Assembly (NCBI GenBank): GCA_010157825.1 | Contig: VFSE01000076.1 | Span: 1-64,000 of the forward strand | DNA from: Vickermania ingenoplastis | Taxonomy: Eukaryota > Euglenozoa > Kinetoplastea > Trypanosomatida > Trypanosomatidae | Direction: 5' to 3' | DNA: 64,000 bases | Shown: one piece after another, positions 1-9,504 of the stretch | Layout: every line of letters starts with the position of its first letter | Position numbering within the stretch: the first letter of the stretch is position 1 | Notes under the pieces: model-generated | What the model saw: only the letters and a program-made list of their open reading frames with translations | Told to the model about the DNA's origin: nothing | Databases searched by the model: none | Translations under genes and position numbers: made by a program

Positions 1-3000
1 GTCCCACAGCTTGCAGTGGAGCAGGTCCACCAGGAACTCGTCGAGGGCATGGTTCTTGTAGGTGATCACCACCATCGGGGTGAGGACAGGGAGGAGGGAG
101 ACGCCATGCGCTGTCCGCTGCTGCCCAGACGCCGGAGACGGGAACTTTGCTTTCCCTGGAAAGCCCCCGCTCAGTGCTCCCACGCTGATATGCTGGAGGA
201 TGTCGCCCGAGGCGGCGCGCTGCTTGTATCGCACATACGCCTCAACGACGCGGCACCCAATGAACGACTTTCCGGTACCTGGGGGCCCTTGGACGAGGAC
301 AATATCTCGGGTGGGCAGCACTCGCATTACTTCTTCCTGCCCCGCATCGAGCTTACAGGAGTTGCGGATGGAATCGACGATCTCCCTGAAGGCCTGCTCG
401 CAGTGGGGCGGAATGTACCCCAGCCCCAGCGGGAAGGCGCTGTCTTGCCCTTCGTGTGCCTTGCAGGTGGTATTCGACTTTTGGGCGGCGATGGCGGCGG
501 CGTTCTCCTCGTCTGTGGGGCCGATCATGCGGCGGCCGAAGGGCAGCGGCATGGCGAGGGGCCCTAGAAAGGTGAAGAGAGACTGAATGATGCCGGCGTA
601 CCCGCTGTAGAAGATGGGCGTCTCGAGCATCAAACACCGGTCGAGCCGGCCCTGCTGGGCATTCCGACTCAGGTTTGAGAGTAGCTCAGCGAAGGATGGG
701 ACGACACTGGCCCCCCCTGGGTTGGTGGAGCACGGGGAGACGACGATGATACCTGCTTTGAGGAGCTTCTCATCGCAGGAGGAGATGGTGCCCCAAAATA
801 TTTCTGGAGGGGCTCGGGGCTCCGCATCGCCCGACGCTGATACAGCGCTACCAATGTGCTCTGGATCGAGGGCGGTGACGAAGCAAACGCAGGCGCCTTG
901 ATAAAGTTTCTTGGACAGGCTCGCCTGTGAGCTCTTTGGGTGTACTTGAAAGAGGTAGCTCTGGGCGTAGACATAATCCCGATCCCGGGGCAGTACGCGG
1001 CCCATGAATCGAACCTGATCATAGAGCGCAGCGTGCTCGACGTCAGATTTTGTTTCGGCATCCGGAGGGTAATCTGGGAGCTGAAAGCACGTTGCCGCCA
1101 GTAGCCGCGCCGTTGCCTCGAACGTATCCGCGCGCAGCAGTTGACAGTGTGCTGTGATGAAACTGTCGGCAGAGGCGTACGGCGAGAACACCGTGTCTGC
1201 GCCGGCATCGTTTGCCTCTTCCGCTGCCGCACCCCTTCTTTTGGATTCGAGGAGGTACTGCGGGTCGTTTGCCATGCGCTGGACGGGGAGGCGGCTCGGG
1301 TTGAAGAGAGAGGTGGGATATGGCGGGGGCACGGCGAGTTCCAGCTCGGTGGGGATAACGGCCACGCTGCTGCTGCTGAAGCTGCTGCGGGACGGGTCCA
1401 CCTTCTCCAGCCGCACCACCGCCGCTCGGAGGCGTCTGGTGCAGTTGGGCACGTTGCTCCAGCCGGAGAGATGTGGGACGGATGCCACCGCACGCACCGC
1501 CTCCTCCAGCAGGTTGTGCAGAATGGAATACAGCGGCTGAAAATTCTTCCCACTACGGAACTCAGCCAAATACTGTCGCGCCATCACCACCAAGTCGGTC
1601 GCCTCGCAGAGGGCGTCCACCATGATGGCGATGCGCTCCTCCACATCCGGGGCCCCGCCGCCACCGCTGTGGGACACATCCAGCGCTGTTTTCCTGGTGG
1701 TGCTTGCACGCTGCTGCTGCTGCTGAAGACCTACGGTAGGAAGAACGTTGTCTCTCCAGTACGTCATCGCCCTAGAGAAGAGGTCTGGGAGAAATCGGAT
1801 AGGCGCTGTGCTGCTGCTAGTGGTGGTGGCGGGCCCCCCCCGAGAGCTACTGATGCTGGTGGAGGATTGCTCTGCTGATGAGGCGGTGGTGGCTGCAGCA
1901 GTTGCCGTTGCCGTTGCGGTTGGTGGGATCTGCTGGGAGACTGGGGAACTGAGGAGCTTTAGAAACGTTACCAAAATGGATGTATGAATGGGCTCACGAT
2001 TGACGTGTAAGGTGGTGAGGTCGATGATATGCTGAACGTAAGAGACCCACGTGGGGAGAGGCTCCCAGGACGGCGCTGCGGCGTTGGAGGAACTTGCTTC
2101 TTGTTGCGATTGCGGTTGCTGCTGTTGATGCGTTAGCATCAATGCGTATACGTGCCGCACGACGTCCTGCCACTCACTGGTGTGCGAGACGATCATCGAG
2201 AGCAGCTCCATGCTGTTGGTCTGCTGCCCGGCGAGGCGGCACTGGTTCATAAACGCCTTCACATCGCCTGCTGTAATGACGGGTGCTTCGACGCGTACAT
2301 CCACCGCGATGGGATAGTCTCGCGAGCTGTCGATCTTGAAGGTTACCTTATCCCCTACCTGCAGCCGCTTCACACCGCAATCGGAACGATCCACGAAGAA
2401 CTTCAAATCCATCGCCATGCCGGTCACCCGCACGAAGCCCACATTGAAGCTCACGTCCAAGCGGTCCACCACACCACGGCGCCGTTCATCGGAGAACAAC
2501 TCCAGCTCAGGCCGCGGCGCACCGCGCTCCCCGCCCCTGGCGCCCGGCCGGCCACTGCGTTGCGTTCCTCCGTTCCCTTTCTTCTTCTCGTCCAGCAGCC
2601 GATGCTTCTCGAGGCGCTGCTGGTGAGCGTAAAATTTTTGAAGTACCGTCATCCCCGCGGCGGCGCTCTCGCCGCCCTCTTCTCTACGGGTAGTGCCATC
2701 ACGTCCACGCTTCTGCCCAGGCGATGCGGCGGCGCTGCCACCGGACGCCTCTTCGCTCTGCGCCTCCTCGCAGCCCTCGGCGCTGGTGGCCAGCAGCGCA
2801 TTCTCGAAGACGGCGGCCGGGATGGACAGCGCTGTGGCTTCGGCGGAGCCCGCTGGGCGGACGCCCGACGCAGCGGCGTGGCGCTGCGTGCAGCTCCTCG
2901 CTGTGTGCCCTGGCGCCCCGCAGTACCGACACCACCGCTCCGGTCGAAGCTGGAAAAGGCCTTCGCCCGCCCATCGGGTGAGCAGCGCGCACTGCGCCCG

Positions 3001-3426
3001 GCGCACCTCCTGCGCCGCCCGAACCTTCTCCAGCACCACCTCCTTGAGCAGATGGGTGCCCGCACTGCCGTGTGAGCTGGCGCCGCGCCTGCCCCGGCTG
3101 CCCCCCGCTGCGGTGAGGCTCGCCTCTACCTTCGCAGCGGCGGCGCCACTGTTATCGCCCTCCTTCTCGATATCTGCCGGGTCAACGCGATGGAGAAAGA
3201 GGTGTTTGGCTCGCTGGCGCTCCTCCAGGCGCTCGGCTGGTATGGTGCTGCCGTGGGCTGCAGCACCCATGCCGTAGTACGCGGCTAGCGCTGGGTGGGC
3301 GGCCACCATCTCAAGAAAAGTGAAGCCGTTGAACAAGATATCCGCTGGGTTCTCCCAGTCGATGCTGGCAGCTTTCTCCGAGTTCCATGAGGCTGGTAGG
3401 GCCGAGAAGGAAGGCGCCGACGCCAT
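1..3426 (-). CDS. ZNFX1/UPF1-like superfamily 1 helicase, C-terminus beyond window
   Basis: An open minus-strand frame runs from ATG at 3424-3426 through the window edge, showing 1142 residues and no stop. Near the right-hand limit of the visible protein (about residues 1046-1054) is a Walker A motif, VQGPPGTGKS. It is preceded by a KLDAGQEE stretch resembling a Q motif and followed near residue 1123 by YKNHALDEFL, which matches the motif Ia region of ZNFX1/NFX1-type and UPF1-like SF1 helicases (TYTNHALDQFL). Residues 166-179 form a CCHC zinc knuckle, C-x2-C-x4-H-x4-C (C166, C169, H174, C179). The family comprises RNA or RNP helicases involved in RNA surveillance and silencing. The DEAD-like Walker B and the RecA2 domain would lie outside the window. 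No function beyond RNA helicase can be assigned. The long middle is Ser/Ala/Gln-rich in places and not recognised. Confidence 0.85.
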   Translation of the reverse strand, partial: MASAPSFSALPASWNSEKAASIDWENPADILFNGFTFLEMVAAHPALAAYYGMGAAAHGSTIPAERLEERQRAKHLFLHRVDPADIEKEGDNSGAAAAKVEASLTAAGGSRGRRGASSHGSAGTHLLKEVVLEKVRAAQEVRRAQCALLTRWAGEGLFQLRPERWCRYCGAPGHTARSCTQRHAAASGVRPAGSAEATALSIPAAVFENALLATSAEGCEEAQSEEASGGSAAASPGQKRGRDGTTRREEGGESAAAGMTVLQKFYAHQQRLEKHRLLDEKKKGNGGTQRSGRPGARGGERGAPRPELELFSDERRRGVVDRLDVSFNVGFVRVTGMAMDLKFFVDRSDCGVKRLQVGDKVTFKIDSSRDYPIAVDVRVEAPVITAGDVKAFMNQCRLAGQQTNSMELLSMIVSHTSEWQDVVRHVYALMLTHQQQQPQSQQEASSSNAAAPSWEPLPTWVSYVQHIIDLTTLHVNREPIHTSILVTFLKLLSSPVSQQIPPTATATATAAATTASSAEQSSTSISSSRGGPATTTSSSTAPIRFLPDLFSRAMTYWRDNVLPTVGLQQQQQRASTTRKTALDVSHSGGGGAPDVEERIAIMVDALCEATDLVVMARQYLAEFRSGKNFQPLYSILHNLLEEAVRAVASVPHLSGWSNVPNCTRRLRAAVVRLEKVDPSRSSFSSSSVAVIPTELELAVPPPYPTSLFNPSRLPVQRMANDPQYLLESKRRGAAAEEANDAGADTVFSPYASADSFITAHCQLLRADTFEATARLLAATCFQLPDYPPDAETKSDVEHAALYDQVRFMGRVLPRDRDYVYAQSYLFQVHPKSSQASLSKKLYQGACVCFVTALDPEHIGSAVSASGDAEPRAPPEIFWGTISSCDEKLLKAGIIVVSPCSTNPGGASVVPSFAELLSNLSRNAQQGRLDRCLMLETPIFYSGYAGIIQSLFTFLGPLAMPLPFGRRMIGPTDEENAAAIAAQKSNTTCKAHEGQDSAFPLGLGYIPPHCEQAFREIVDSIRNSCKLDAGQEEVMRVLPTRDIVLVQGPPGTGKSFIGCRVVEAYVRYKQRAASGDILQHISVGALSGGFPGKAKFPSPASGQQRTAHGVSLLPVLTPMVVITYKNHALDEFLVDLLHCKLWD

Positions 3427-4711
3427 CAGGAGCAGAAGAAGGCAACGAGGGGCGAGCGCGTGCAGAATTGAACAACTGGAAGAGAAATCGAGGGGGACAC
3501 ACACACACACACAAAAAAAAAAGAAGGAACAATGAACAGCTGTGAACTAGAAAACCCTCTCACGGTTCGTATGCTCAACGTAATTTTCTGTTAGAAGTAT
3601 GAATATTTAAATATATTTATTATTGCTTATTTATTATTCGCGTTACACAAAAGGTTAAGGTAAGTCGGAGCGGTTGTTTTTTTTTTTTTTAAAAAAAAGA
3701 AGAAGAAGAAGGGCGGAATGGTCCTCACTTGTCGCTGACTTAAAGGAGCAGGCTGCTGCCTTCGTAAATGCTCAGCAGAGCGCAGGGTAGGGTCCACGAA
3801 CCTCTGAGAGACAGAAAAATTAAATAAATAAATAAATAAATCACCCAATCTCAAGGAGTGGAATTATAAGAATGGAGAAGAAAGAAGCGCAGAGTGGGAG
3901 AGTGCTCCGCTCCAGACAGTCCTACACATCACCGTCCTACCATCCCGCAACATGGGTGCCAGACGGTGTCTGTTCCCCATAATTTATTATTATTATTATT
4001 ATTATTCTTATTATTTATTCCTGGATGTGTAAGGAGTATTGGTCCTGCGAAGCAAACGAGAGAGAGAGAGAGCGACGACGGCCATCTCTCTCGTCTCTCA
4101 TGTGGCAGTATGGAAAAGGCCGAGGATGAGAGTGCATGTGAAAAAAGGTATCTAATAGTATATTATTATCTGCACATGTGCTCGATGATTCGTTTTCATT
4201 TTTTTTTCTTTTTCCTTTTCTTCTTCAGAGGGAATAGGAGCCACCACAACCGTTTCATTTTTCTTCTTGCTCAAGATGGGGGAAGGGAGGAGCACGCGGA
4301 ATCAACGTCGACGAGAAGTCGAGAGTGAAACGATGGGGGGGAAAAAAAAAAAGTGTCGCGCGAGTCAAACTGTCGTGCGCGACGGCGTACGGCACCAACT
4401 AGTCTCTTTCTCTCATCGTACTGCTCTTGACGTCCATCTGCTGCATAAAATAGGTCGCAGATAGTCTGAAGCCCACATAGACGTCTCGCTCACGCTCACA
4501 ACGGGCCTTTATAGAGGACCAGCAGAGGATAGAAGGGCTTGGGGGACGAGAAAGAAGAGTTGGGCCGTCTCTTGTTTTACTGTGATATAGTGGTTCTCTT
4601 TTGCTGGTGTTGCTGCTACTTACCTCTACTCCCTCTCTCTCTCTTTTTTTTTTTTTCTCCCTTCTTTCTTTTGCTTTTGATATCTCGGAGGAGCGGGGCG
4701 AGCCGCTTTGT
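3427..4711. other. Intergenic spacer, helicase / VIT-like gene
   Basis: No gene recognised. The stretch holds A/T homopolymers, a TTA/TTATT microsatellite near 3980-4020 and an AAT/AAAT run near 3820-3840. It should contain the 3'UTR of the VIT-like gene and the 5'UTR of the helicase. Short ORFs here are low-complexity and were left out. Confidence 0.6.
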
Positions 4712-5641
4712 TTAGCTCCCTCCCTGAGACCGCACCAACTTCACCAGGCAGAAGGCGCCGGTGAGGATGGTGAGGGCCCCGGACAGCGTAGAGAGACCGG
4801 CCAGCACTCGCGTTCGATGCTCTGCGTACGAGCCCAGAAAAACGGTCGCTCGCGCGCAGCCCTCCATCGCACAGCCACCGACGAGCAGGAAAGTGCTCAG
4901 CCCCAAGGCGGCGTGGGCGGCCACCGCGGCCTCGCTGCCCGGGTCAGCGGTTGGCCCAGCGGCGAGCCACCGGATGGCCTGCGCTGGAAGAAACAGGGGC
5001 ACAAGGGGGAGGACGACCCCTGCGGCGTACCCGAGGGCCGTCGGGACGGCAGCGTGGAGCAGCGCCTGCACCGTGGAGAGGGGTGGGAGCCGAGCATAAC
5101 CCAACTCCTCGACCATCATGAGGGCAGCAAAACGCACCGGGTCCTTCGCGAAGATGTTGGTCACCGTAGCGGCCTCCCTCTCGTCCAGCCCCAGGCCGCT
5201 ATAAATCTCCATCATCTCCTGCCGCTCTCCGTCAATGTGGTTCTTGATTTCCCACAGCTCTCGCTGGAACTCCAGGTTGTACACGTGCCGCTCCGACGCA
5301 CAGTTGACCACCAGCACCAGCGCTGCCCCTGTGCCACAGAGAAGACCAGCCGCCACGAGCGGCGCGACACCGATGTGAGACAGCAACATGGTGCTGCTGC
5401 TGCTGCTGGTGGTGGCGGCGGGGCAGCAGGCGCCCCCACAGGCCATCGCGGTGCCGAGGAAGGCGCTGGCGTGGTGCAGACCTAGCGAGGCGGCGAGCAC
5501 CAGTGAACGCTTTCGAACAGAGCCGTTGCGTCGGATCTCCACATTGAAGGACTCGATCTTGCGGCCGTGCGCGGCGATGGAATCCTCTGGGCTCCCTACT
5601 GCTCGCCGGGCGGCGTTCTGACGGACGCTGTTCTGATCCAT
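4712..5641 (-). CDS. Vacuolar iron transporter (VIT1/CCC1) family protein with altered TM1-TM2
   Basis: This 309-residue protein starts at ATG 5639-5641; the frame is open further upstream but only from a TTG codon. VIT/CCC1 proteins move Fe2+/Mn2+ into acidic vacuoles by proton antiport, using five TM helices and a cytosolic metal-binding helical domain. Here E128, E131, E139, E142, M175, M176 and E179 reproduce exactly the spacing I recall for the Eucalyptus VIT1 metal-binding domain (E102, E105, E113, E116, M149, M150, E153). The hydrophobic segments before it (about 45-68 and 88-113) contain no Asp or Glu, although the family normally carries an NDG-type Asp in TM1. Two or three further hydrophobic segments follow to the C-terminus. 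Family membership is well supported; transport activity is uncertain. Confidence 0.82.
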   Translation of the reverse strand: MDQNSVRQNAARRAVGSPEDSIAAHGRKIESFNVEIRRNGSVRKRSLVLAASLGLHHASAFLGTAMACGGACCPAATTSSSSSTMLLSHIGVAPLVAAGLLCGTGAALVLVVNCASERHVYNLEFQRELWEIKNHIDGERQEMMEIYSGLGLDEREAATVTNIFAKDPVRFAALMMVEELGYARLPPLSTVQALLHAAVPTALGYAAGVVLPLVPLFLPAQAIRWLAAGPTADPGSEAAVAAHAALGLSTFLLVGGCAMEGCARATVFLGSYAEHRTRVLAGLSTLSGALTILTGAFCLVKLVRSQGGS

Positions 5642-6539
5642 TGTATATTTTCTTCTATATATAAAAAATAAAATAAGAACAACGGAATATGATGCGATCA
5701 GAAGCGTACGCCGCAGGGGAAATGCACTCAAAATAATAATGATGAAACGCAGAGTAAAAGCAAAGCAGCAAAAATGCCCGATAGGTTTAGCGTAGATTAG
5801 GGGTTGGCGGCGAGTGTGCGTGTGCGGCTAACGCGGAATAAGAGTAATAATAAAATGGGAAGAAAGACGTACTAGTTTCCGTGCATCAAAAAAAAAAAAA
5901 GTAAACCAAAACCAGCAAGCAAAAACAACCCTACCTAGAGGCGGCTCCAGGAAACCGTCAATCTGCCAAGAAAACGAAAAAAAAAATTTCAAAAAGAAAA
6001 CGTTAGTGGGAAAGCAGTGAACAACTTAGAGTTCGTTTATCCGTTGTTGCTAAGAGCAAATCCACCAGTTCACCAAAGACAAACCAGAGAGACAGCCCGC
6101 AAGATGAAATATCTATAAATTGGACCTGGAAATTGCTTCGGCCTCGATATTTATCTTCTTAACAAATATATATATATATAAGAATTTGGGTTGGCTTGAT
6201 TTCTTCTGTTGGTGTGTGTGAGAAAACTTAAGGGAAATAAGTTTATTCAAGCAAGGGGGGGGGGGGAATAAGAAATAAAGAAGATGCAAAAGAGTTCGCA
6301 CTTCATTCAGCATATTATATATCATGTTATTATGGCCCATGGGTACGTGCCATAGAAGATGTGATCCTTCGCCTTTTTTGTTTTTTTGGTTGTTGTTCTT
6401 TGTTTCCAAATATGCCTCAGAAATGGTAAGCGCACTTCACTCATTGTTTAAAGCCGCCTAGGCAGAAGGACTCGGGCGATCTCGCAGAGAGAGAAACAAA
6501 TTTATCGTTCTCGCTCGTACTTATCTATCTCTATATGCT
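5642..6539. other. Intergenic spacer with oligo-G and TA tracts
   Basis: No gene seen. The spacer is AT-rich with a (TA)n tract near 6167-6180 and a run of about 13 G near 6255-6267, which is a poly-C run in the transcribed sense. It probably carries the 3'UTR of the LRR gene and the 5'UTR of the VIT-like gene. Confidence 0.6.
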
Positions 6540-8984
6540 CTAGAGCGGTGGGAGGTACCAGGTCCAGTTGTTCTCATAGATCCAGACGGATCGCAGCCCC
6601 AGCGGAAGATTTGTGAGCTGCGGGATGCCTTCGAAGTGATTGCCATGCAGGTCCAGCTCCTGCATAGCCTCCGGGATGGCGGCAAACGCCACCTCTCCAC
6701 TGAGCTTGTTCTCACTGACATCCAGGTTAGTCATGCCACGAGGTACGTCGCTCATCTCCAGCGTCCCGTACCACGTATTATGAGAGATGTCCAGGGCCTC
6801 CAGCTGGGCGGGTAGCGCCGCGGCGTCAAACCGGGCGTTGAGGCGGTTCTCTCGCAAGGAAAGAACGATCACGGTTTCGGGGAGGGCGCTGAAGTTGAAT
6901 GCCTGCACGCGATTACCCGTCAAGTCGAGCTCCTTGATGCCGTTCCAGCAGTATAGGATCGGGATGGCCGCATCCGTTATTTCATCGTCCACGAGTAGCA
7001 GTACCTCTAGGGGAAGGTGCGTTGTATTCGGCATCATCCATCGCGAGGGCCCCATCGCTGCGGACCCCTTTACAGCAGGCTCTGGCGGCGGATCCCACGG
7101 CAGCGGAAGCAGCTTTTCATGCGCTGCATCGTAGACGTTTCCCGACAACTCCAGCTCCTGAAGGCTACTCCCGTACAGCGGCAGTGCGGTGAGGATCGTT
7201 GCTAATGTAAATGGGACCCCAGCGTGGAGGATACGGAGGGAGATGAGCGCAGGGCACTGCCGTAGTAATCGCTGGACGGTACCCTCCTTCTCCTCCTCGC
7301 TGTTGCCATCACCATCGCCAAGATAGATACTATCCAGCACAAGATGGGTCAGTCCAGGGGGAAGACGAGCGGGGAGCGTGGGAACGCAATGGTCGCGTTC
7401 GTACGCCTGCCGAATTCGAGCGGCCCGCATGGCTTTTGCCCTCACAGATGGAGGAGACAAGGATGCCGAGTCATCACCAGCAGGACTCGTGCCGGCGCTG
7501 CTCTTCAGGGAGGGGTCTCGGCCTTCCTCCTCCGATACCCGTGTGGGAAGACAGCTGCTTCTGGTGGTCGTGGTGGTGCTCGCTGTCTGCACCCGTGGAC
7601 CGCCGCGGAGGGGATCGAAGCGCAAGTCCAAAGTGGTGAGATTTGGAAAAGATTCCCACCTTTCCCCACAGGCCTTCCCCTCCGCCTCACCCGCTGCGCA
7701 GACAGAGGACGTGGAAGCAGCAGCGGCATCCCCCAGCCCCGTGCCAGTGCCGCTGCTGCTCGTGGGCCGTTGGAGCGTCACTCGAGAGAAGTGCCTGCCG
7801 TAACACCGAATCGAGCGCAGCGCAGAGGATATGTTGGGCTGCTCCACCCCTTCATCTGGTTTACCTGCTGCGCGACTCGACGCCTTCCACTCCCCGTCGC
7901 TCGTTATCAGCTGCAGCTGCTGGCCCTTCAGCTGTATCACCGCGTCTGGGGTGGGGAACAAACGCCGCTCTGTTGATGATGGAGGCGAAACAAACACCAC
8001 GTGCGACGCAGGGGTGAGCTCGACCTCCTCCTCATTGCACTGATACAATGTGGGGAGAGCAGACGGCGTGCCGCTGAGGGAATGTGCCATATCTCCGCCA
8101 CCCCTCAGCGTGGCGGCCCACACGGTGTCCACGGAGGCGAAGCTCTCCACCTTGGCAGGTAGTTCCCCGACGCGTAAGGGGCTGCCGAGTATGACAGAGT
8201 GCCGAAGGTGAAACTTTCGAAGTGTGGGAGGGAGAAGGGAGAGATGCAGCGGCCCGCAGTAGCGCTCCAGTTCGATGCTGTCAATGTGATACGGGTATGC
8301 CTCCTGCTGTGCTGCTGCTACTGCTGCTCGTGGGGACGAAGGGCTCGCCACGCAGCGAAGAAAACGCAGCCGGCACACCAGCGTGGCCGTCTGAATCAAT
8401 GCTAGTGCCCAATCTTCTTGCTCGGCAGACCAGGGGTTGCTGCCGAGCAGGGAAGCGATCTCCTCCGCCTCAGCCATGACGCCACGAACCGAGTCATCAT
8501 CCTGAACGCCGGGGATGGCGGCGAACACGCTGTACAGCATGTGGACCTCTTCCTTCAACCAGTATTCCAGACGGAGGCGCAGCTGCGCCAGCGCGGCATT
8601 TTGTTCCACGTGAGCGGCGTCCTGCTGCGGATTCGTGGGGATCGCCGATCGGCCGGCCGCCTCTGCAGCCCCTTTTGGCCCCGTTAAAGGGCTCCAGTAC
8701 GGGTTGCGCACCTTGGGAATGGGGAAGCGCCGAGCCGCCCCGGCAGTACGTACCCCATTTCTGCGCTCATCCTTTTCCTTCACCCTCGTGACGGCCGCTC
8801 TCACCTGCCACCACGGCTGGCTATAGATGCTGCTGTGGCACGCCATAAAAGAGAGGAGCAGTAGAAGAAGGGTCAGCGTCCATCGCCGCTGGTGGCGGCA
8901 ACAGGTAGAAGAGTGCCGCCGATGCGCAGCGGGGGCGGCGGAGCCAAGGGAAGCCGCCGCCCTGATGAGGTGCCCTTCCAACAT
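6540..8984 (-). CDS. Leucine-rich repeat protein with N-terminal signal-anchor, 814 aa
   Basis: The chosen start is ATG 8982-8984. The frame is open to 9308, but only from a TTG and through AT-rich spacer. Residues 35-49 form a hydrophobic helix (TLTLLLLLLSFMA) after an Arg-rich stretch, so this is a signal peptide or type II anchor. The middle is Ser/Thr/Pro-rich and not recognised. The last ~170 residues are leucine-rich repeats of about 22-24 residues, for example IKELDLTGNRV, LEALDISHNTWYGTL, TNLDVSENKLSGEV and QELDLHGNHFEGIP. These resemble the extracellular repeats of trypanosomatid surface-antigen proteins. There is no C-terminal TM or obvious GPI signal; it ends in a Trp-rich tail. 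It is probably luminal or cell-surface. The ligand is unknown. Confidence 0.8.
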   Translation of the reverse strand: MLEGHLIRAAASLGSAAPAAHRRHSSTCCRHQRRWTLTLLLLLLSFMACHSSIYSQPWWQVRAAVTRVKEKDERRNGVRTAGAARRFPIPKVRNPYWSPLTGPKGAAEAAGRSAIPTNPQQDAAHVEQNAALAQLRLRLEYWLKEEVHMLYSVFAAIPGVQDDDSVRGVMAEAEEIASLLGSNPWSAEQEDWALALIQTATLVCRLRFLRCVASPSSPRAAVAAAQQEAYPYHIDSIELERYCGPLHLSLLPPTLRKFHLRHSVILGSPLRVGELPAKVESFASVDTVWAATLRGGGDMAHSLSGTPSALPTLYQCNEEEVELTPASHVVFVSPPSSTERRLFPTPDAVIQLKGQQLQLITSDGEWKASSRAAGKPDEGVEQPNISSALRSIRCYGRHFSRVTLQRPTSSSGTGTGLGDAAAASTSSVCAAGEAEGKACGERWESFPNLTTLDLRFDPLRGGPRVQTASTTTTTRSSCLPTRVSEEEGRDPSLKSSAGTSPAGDDSASLSPPSVRAKAMRAARIRQAYERDHCVPTLPARLPPGLTHLVLDSIYLGDGDGNSEEEKEGTVQRLLRQCPALISLRILHAGVPFTLATILTALPLYGSSLQELELSGNVYDAAHEKLLPLPWDPPPEPAVKGSAAMGPSRWMMPNTTHLPLEVLLLVDDEITDAAIPILYCWNGIKELDLTGNRVQAFNFSALPETVIVLSLRENRLNARFDAAALPAQLEALDISHNTWYGTLEMSDVPRGMTNLDVSENKLSGEVAFAAIPEAMQELDLHGNHFEGIPQLTNLPLGLRSVWIYENNWTWYLPPL

Positions 8985-9472
8985 GCGGCACGCCGCTCCA
9001 GCGGAAGTAGTAGACACAGCGAGAGAGAGAGCAACAGCCCAACAGTAAATAGCAAGAATAATAATAATAATAAAAAAAAATAATACGTAACACAACCAGC
9101 AAGAAAGACGTACAACAAACTCACTATTAAAATGAGGCGCAAGGAAAAGAAGACTCCGCTTTGAGGCGCCTTGGTTTTTTTCTGCTTGACAGTGAAGTGC
9201 AATGAAGAACACAGCAGATATTATATATATAAAGTAGAAAACAACAACAACTACAAACGATAAGTTAATATATTCCTTTGCTTTCGTTGAAGAAAAATGT
9301 ATCAACAAGCGCAGCGCTGCAGTGATATCAGCGTGCGCTAGACCCTAACTAACCTTATGCGATCCCCTAGAGGAATAGAACTAGGTGTCCACCACTTGGG
9401 CTCCAAAGACGGGACTAACTGCAGAGCTAGTAACGTCTCTAGAGTGTTTCAGAATAATTCCGTACCCTCATA

Positions 9473-9504
<32 letters not shown>

